This document shows, one piece after another, positions 63,861-64,000 of a DNA stretch of 64,000 bases. The DNA is taken from NCBI RefSeq assembly GCF_000620785.1, contig NZ_JIAI01000001.1, positions 1,054,001 to 1,118,000 of the forward strand. The letters run 5' to 3'. Origin of the DNA: Actinospineispora acaciae DSM 45401 (GTDB taxonomy: Bacteria; Actinomycetota; Actinomycetes; Mycobacteriales; Pseudonocardiaceae). The position numbers and the translations under genes are program-made. Numbering within the stretch: position 1 is the stretch's first letter; each line of letters begins with the position of its first letter. The notes under the pieces are model-generated. The model was given only the letters and a program-made list of their open reading frames with translations. It was not told the DNA's origin and did not search any database.

Positions 63861-64000
63861 GTGGCGGCACCGGACGCGCGGGAGCTGGAGTGCTTCCTGA
63901 TACTCGCCGACGAGCTGCACTTCGGCCGGGCGGCCGGGCGGTTGTACCTGTCGCAGGCGCGGGTCAGCCAGTTGCTGCGGTCGCTGGAGAGCAAGATCGG
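63861..64000 (+). CDS. LysR-family regulator, 5' end only
   Basis: First 46 codons of a LysR-type regulator cut by the right edge. The N-terminal helix-turn-helix is plain: ELECFLILADELHFGRAAGR then LYLSQARVSQLLRSLESKIG. GTG at 63861 follows GGAGGGG; an ATG at 63843 is also in frame. Divergent from the MFS pump, which it probably regulates. Confidence 0.88.
   Translation, partial: MAAPDARELECFLILADELHFGRAAGRLYLSQARVSQLLRSLESKI

Overview
This window is high-GC DNA with the habits of an Actinomycetota genome: many GTG and TTG starts, stop/start overlaps of the ATGA, GTGA and TGATG kind, twin-arginine lipoproteins, an F420/LLM-type oxidoreductase and actinobacterial regulator families. I cannot name the genus from sequence alone. 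I see no rRNA, tRNA, CRISPR array or insertion sequence. The content is catabolic and accessory: about 56 genes, of which 13 are transcriptional regulators and five belong to the amidohydrolase superfamily.

Layout. 1-8.3 kb: a three-promoter regulon with a UbiD decarboxylase (cut by the left edge), its cofactor enzyme UbiX, two NCS2 nucleobase-type permeases, a deaminase-like amidohydrolase, an amidohydrolase-2 enzyme and a GntR/FCD regulator. Nearly the same near-palindrome (ATTACATGCAAT type) sits on all three promoters, so these genes probably form one pathway for an aromatic or heterocyclic acid. 8.4-12.1 kb: LacI regulator, a lone molybdenum hydroxylase large subunit and an ArsR regulator. 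12.2-14.3 kb: homogentisate dioxygenase and a HutC-type regulator. 14.3-17.7 kb: IclR regulator, an orphan oligopeptide-type binding protein and an Asp/Glu-racemase-family enzyme; IclR and binding protein share an identical 16-base site. 17.6-22.8 kb: a self-sufficient CYP102 P450, an LLM flavoenzyme and an alpha/beta hydrolase behind a textbook MerR-type promoter, with the MerR gene divergent.

22.8-33.7 kb is a complete propane/phenol-type soluble diiron monooxygenase cluster (prmABCD), followed by its dedicated chaperonin, a zinc alcohol dehydrogenase, an amidohydrolase and a DUF59 iron-sulfur assembly protein. The AcoR/MimR-type activator is divergent and its AAA+ domain lacks the sigma54-contact loop. 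33.9-40.6 kb holds a small P-loop protein, a macrolide-type glycosyltransferase with TetR, an amidohydrolase-3, a secreted metallo-beta-lactamase-fold lipoprotein, and an Lrp/PQ-loop pair.

40.6-54.2 kb appears to be one split system: an N,N-dimethylformamidase-like enzyme with its alpha and beta subunits fused, two tandem PotD-like binding proteins, a CocE-type hydrolase, an aldo/keto reductase, a cupin, and (beyond an XRE module) a PotABC-like transporter with AraC. 54.5-56 kb is an AT-richer island with two related secreted six-cysteine proteins. 56.1-64 kb carries a PucR regulator divergent from a salicylate synthase, an amidohydrolase-3 lipoprotein, a methyltransferase, a GT4 glycosyltransferase, an MFS pump and the start of a LysR gene.
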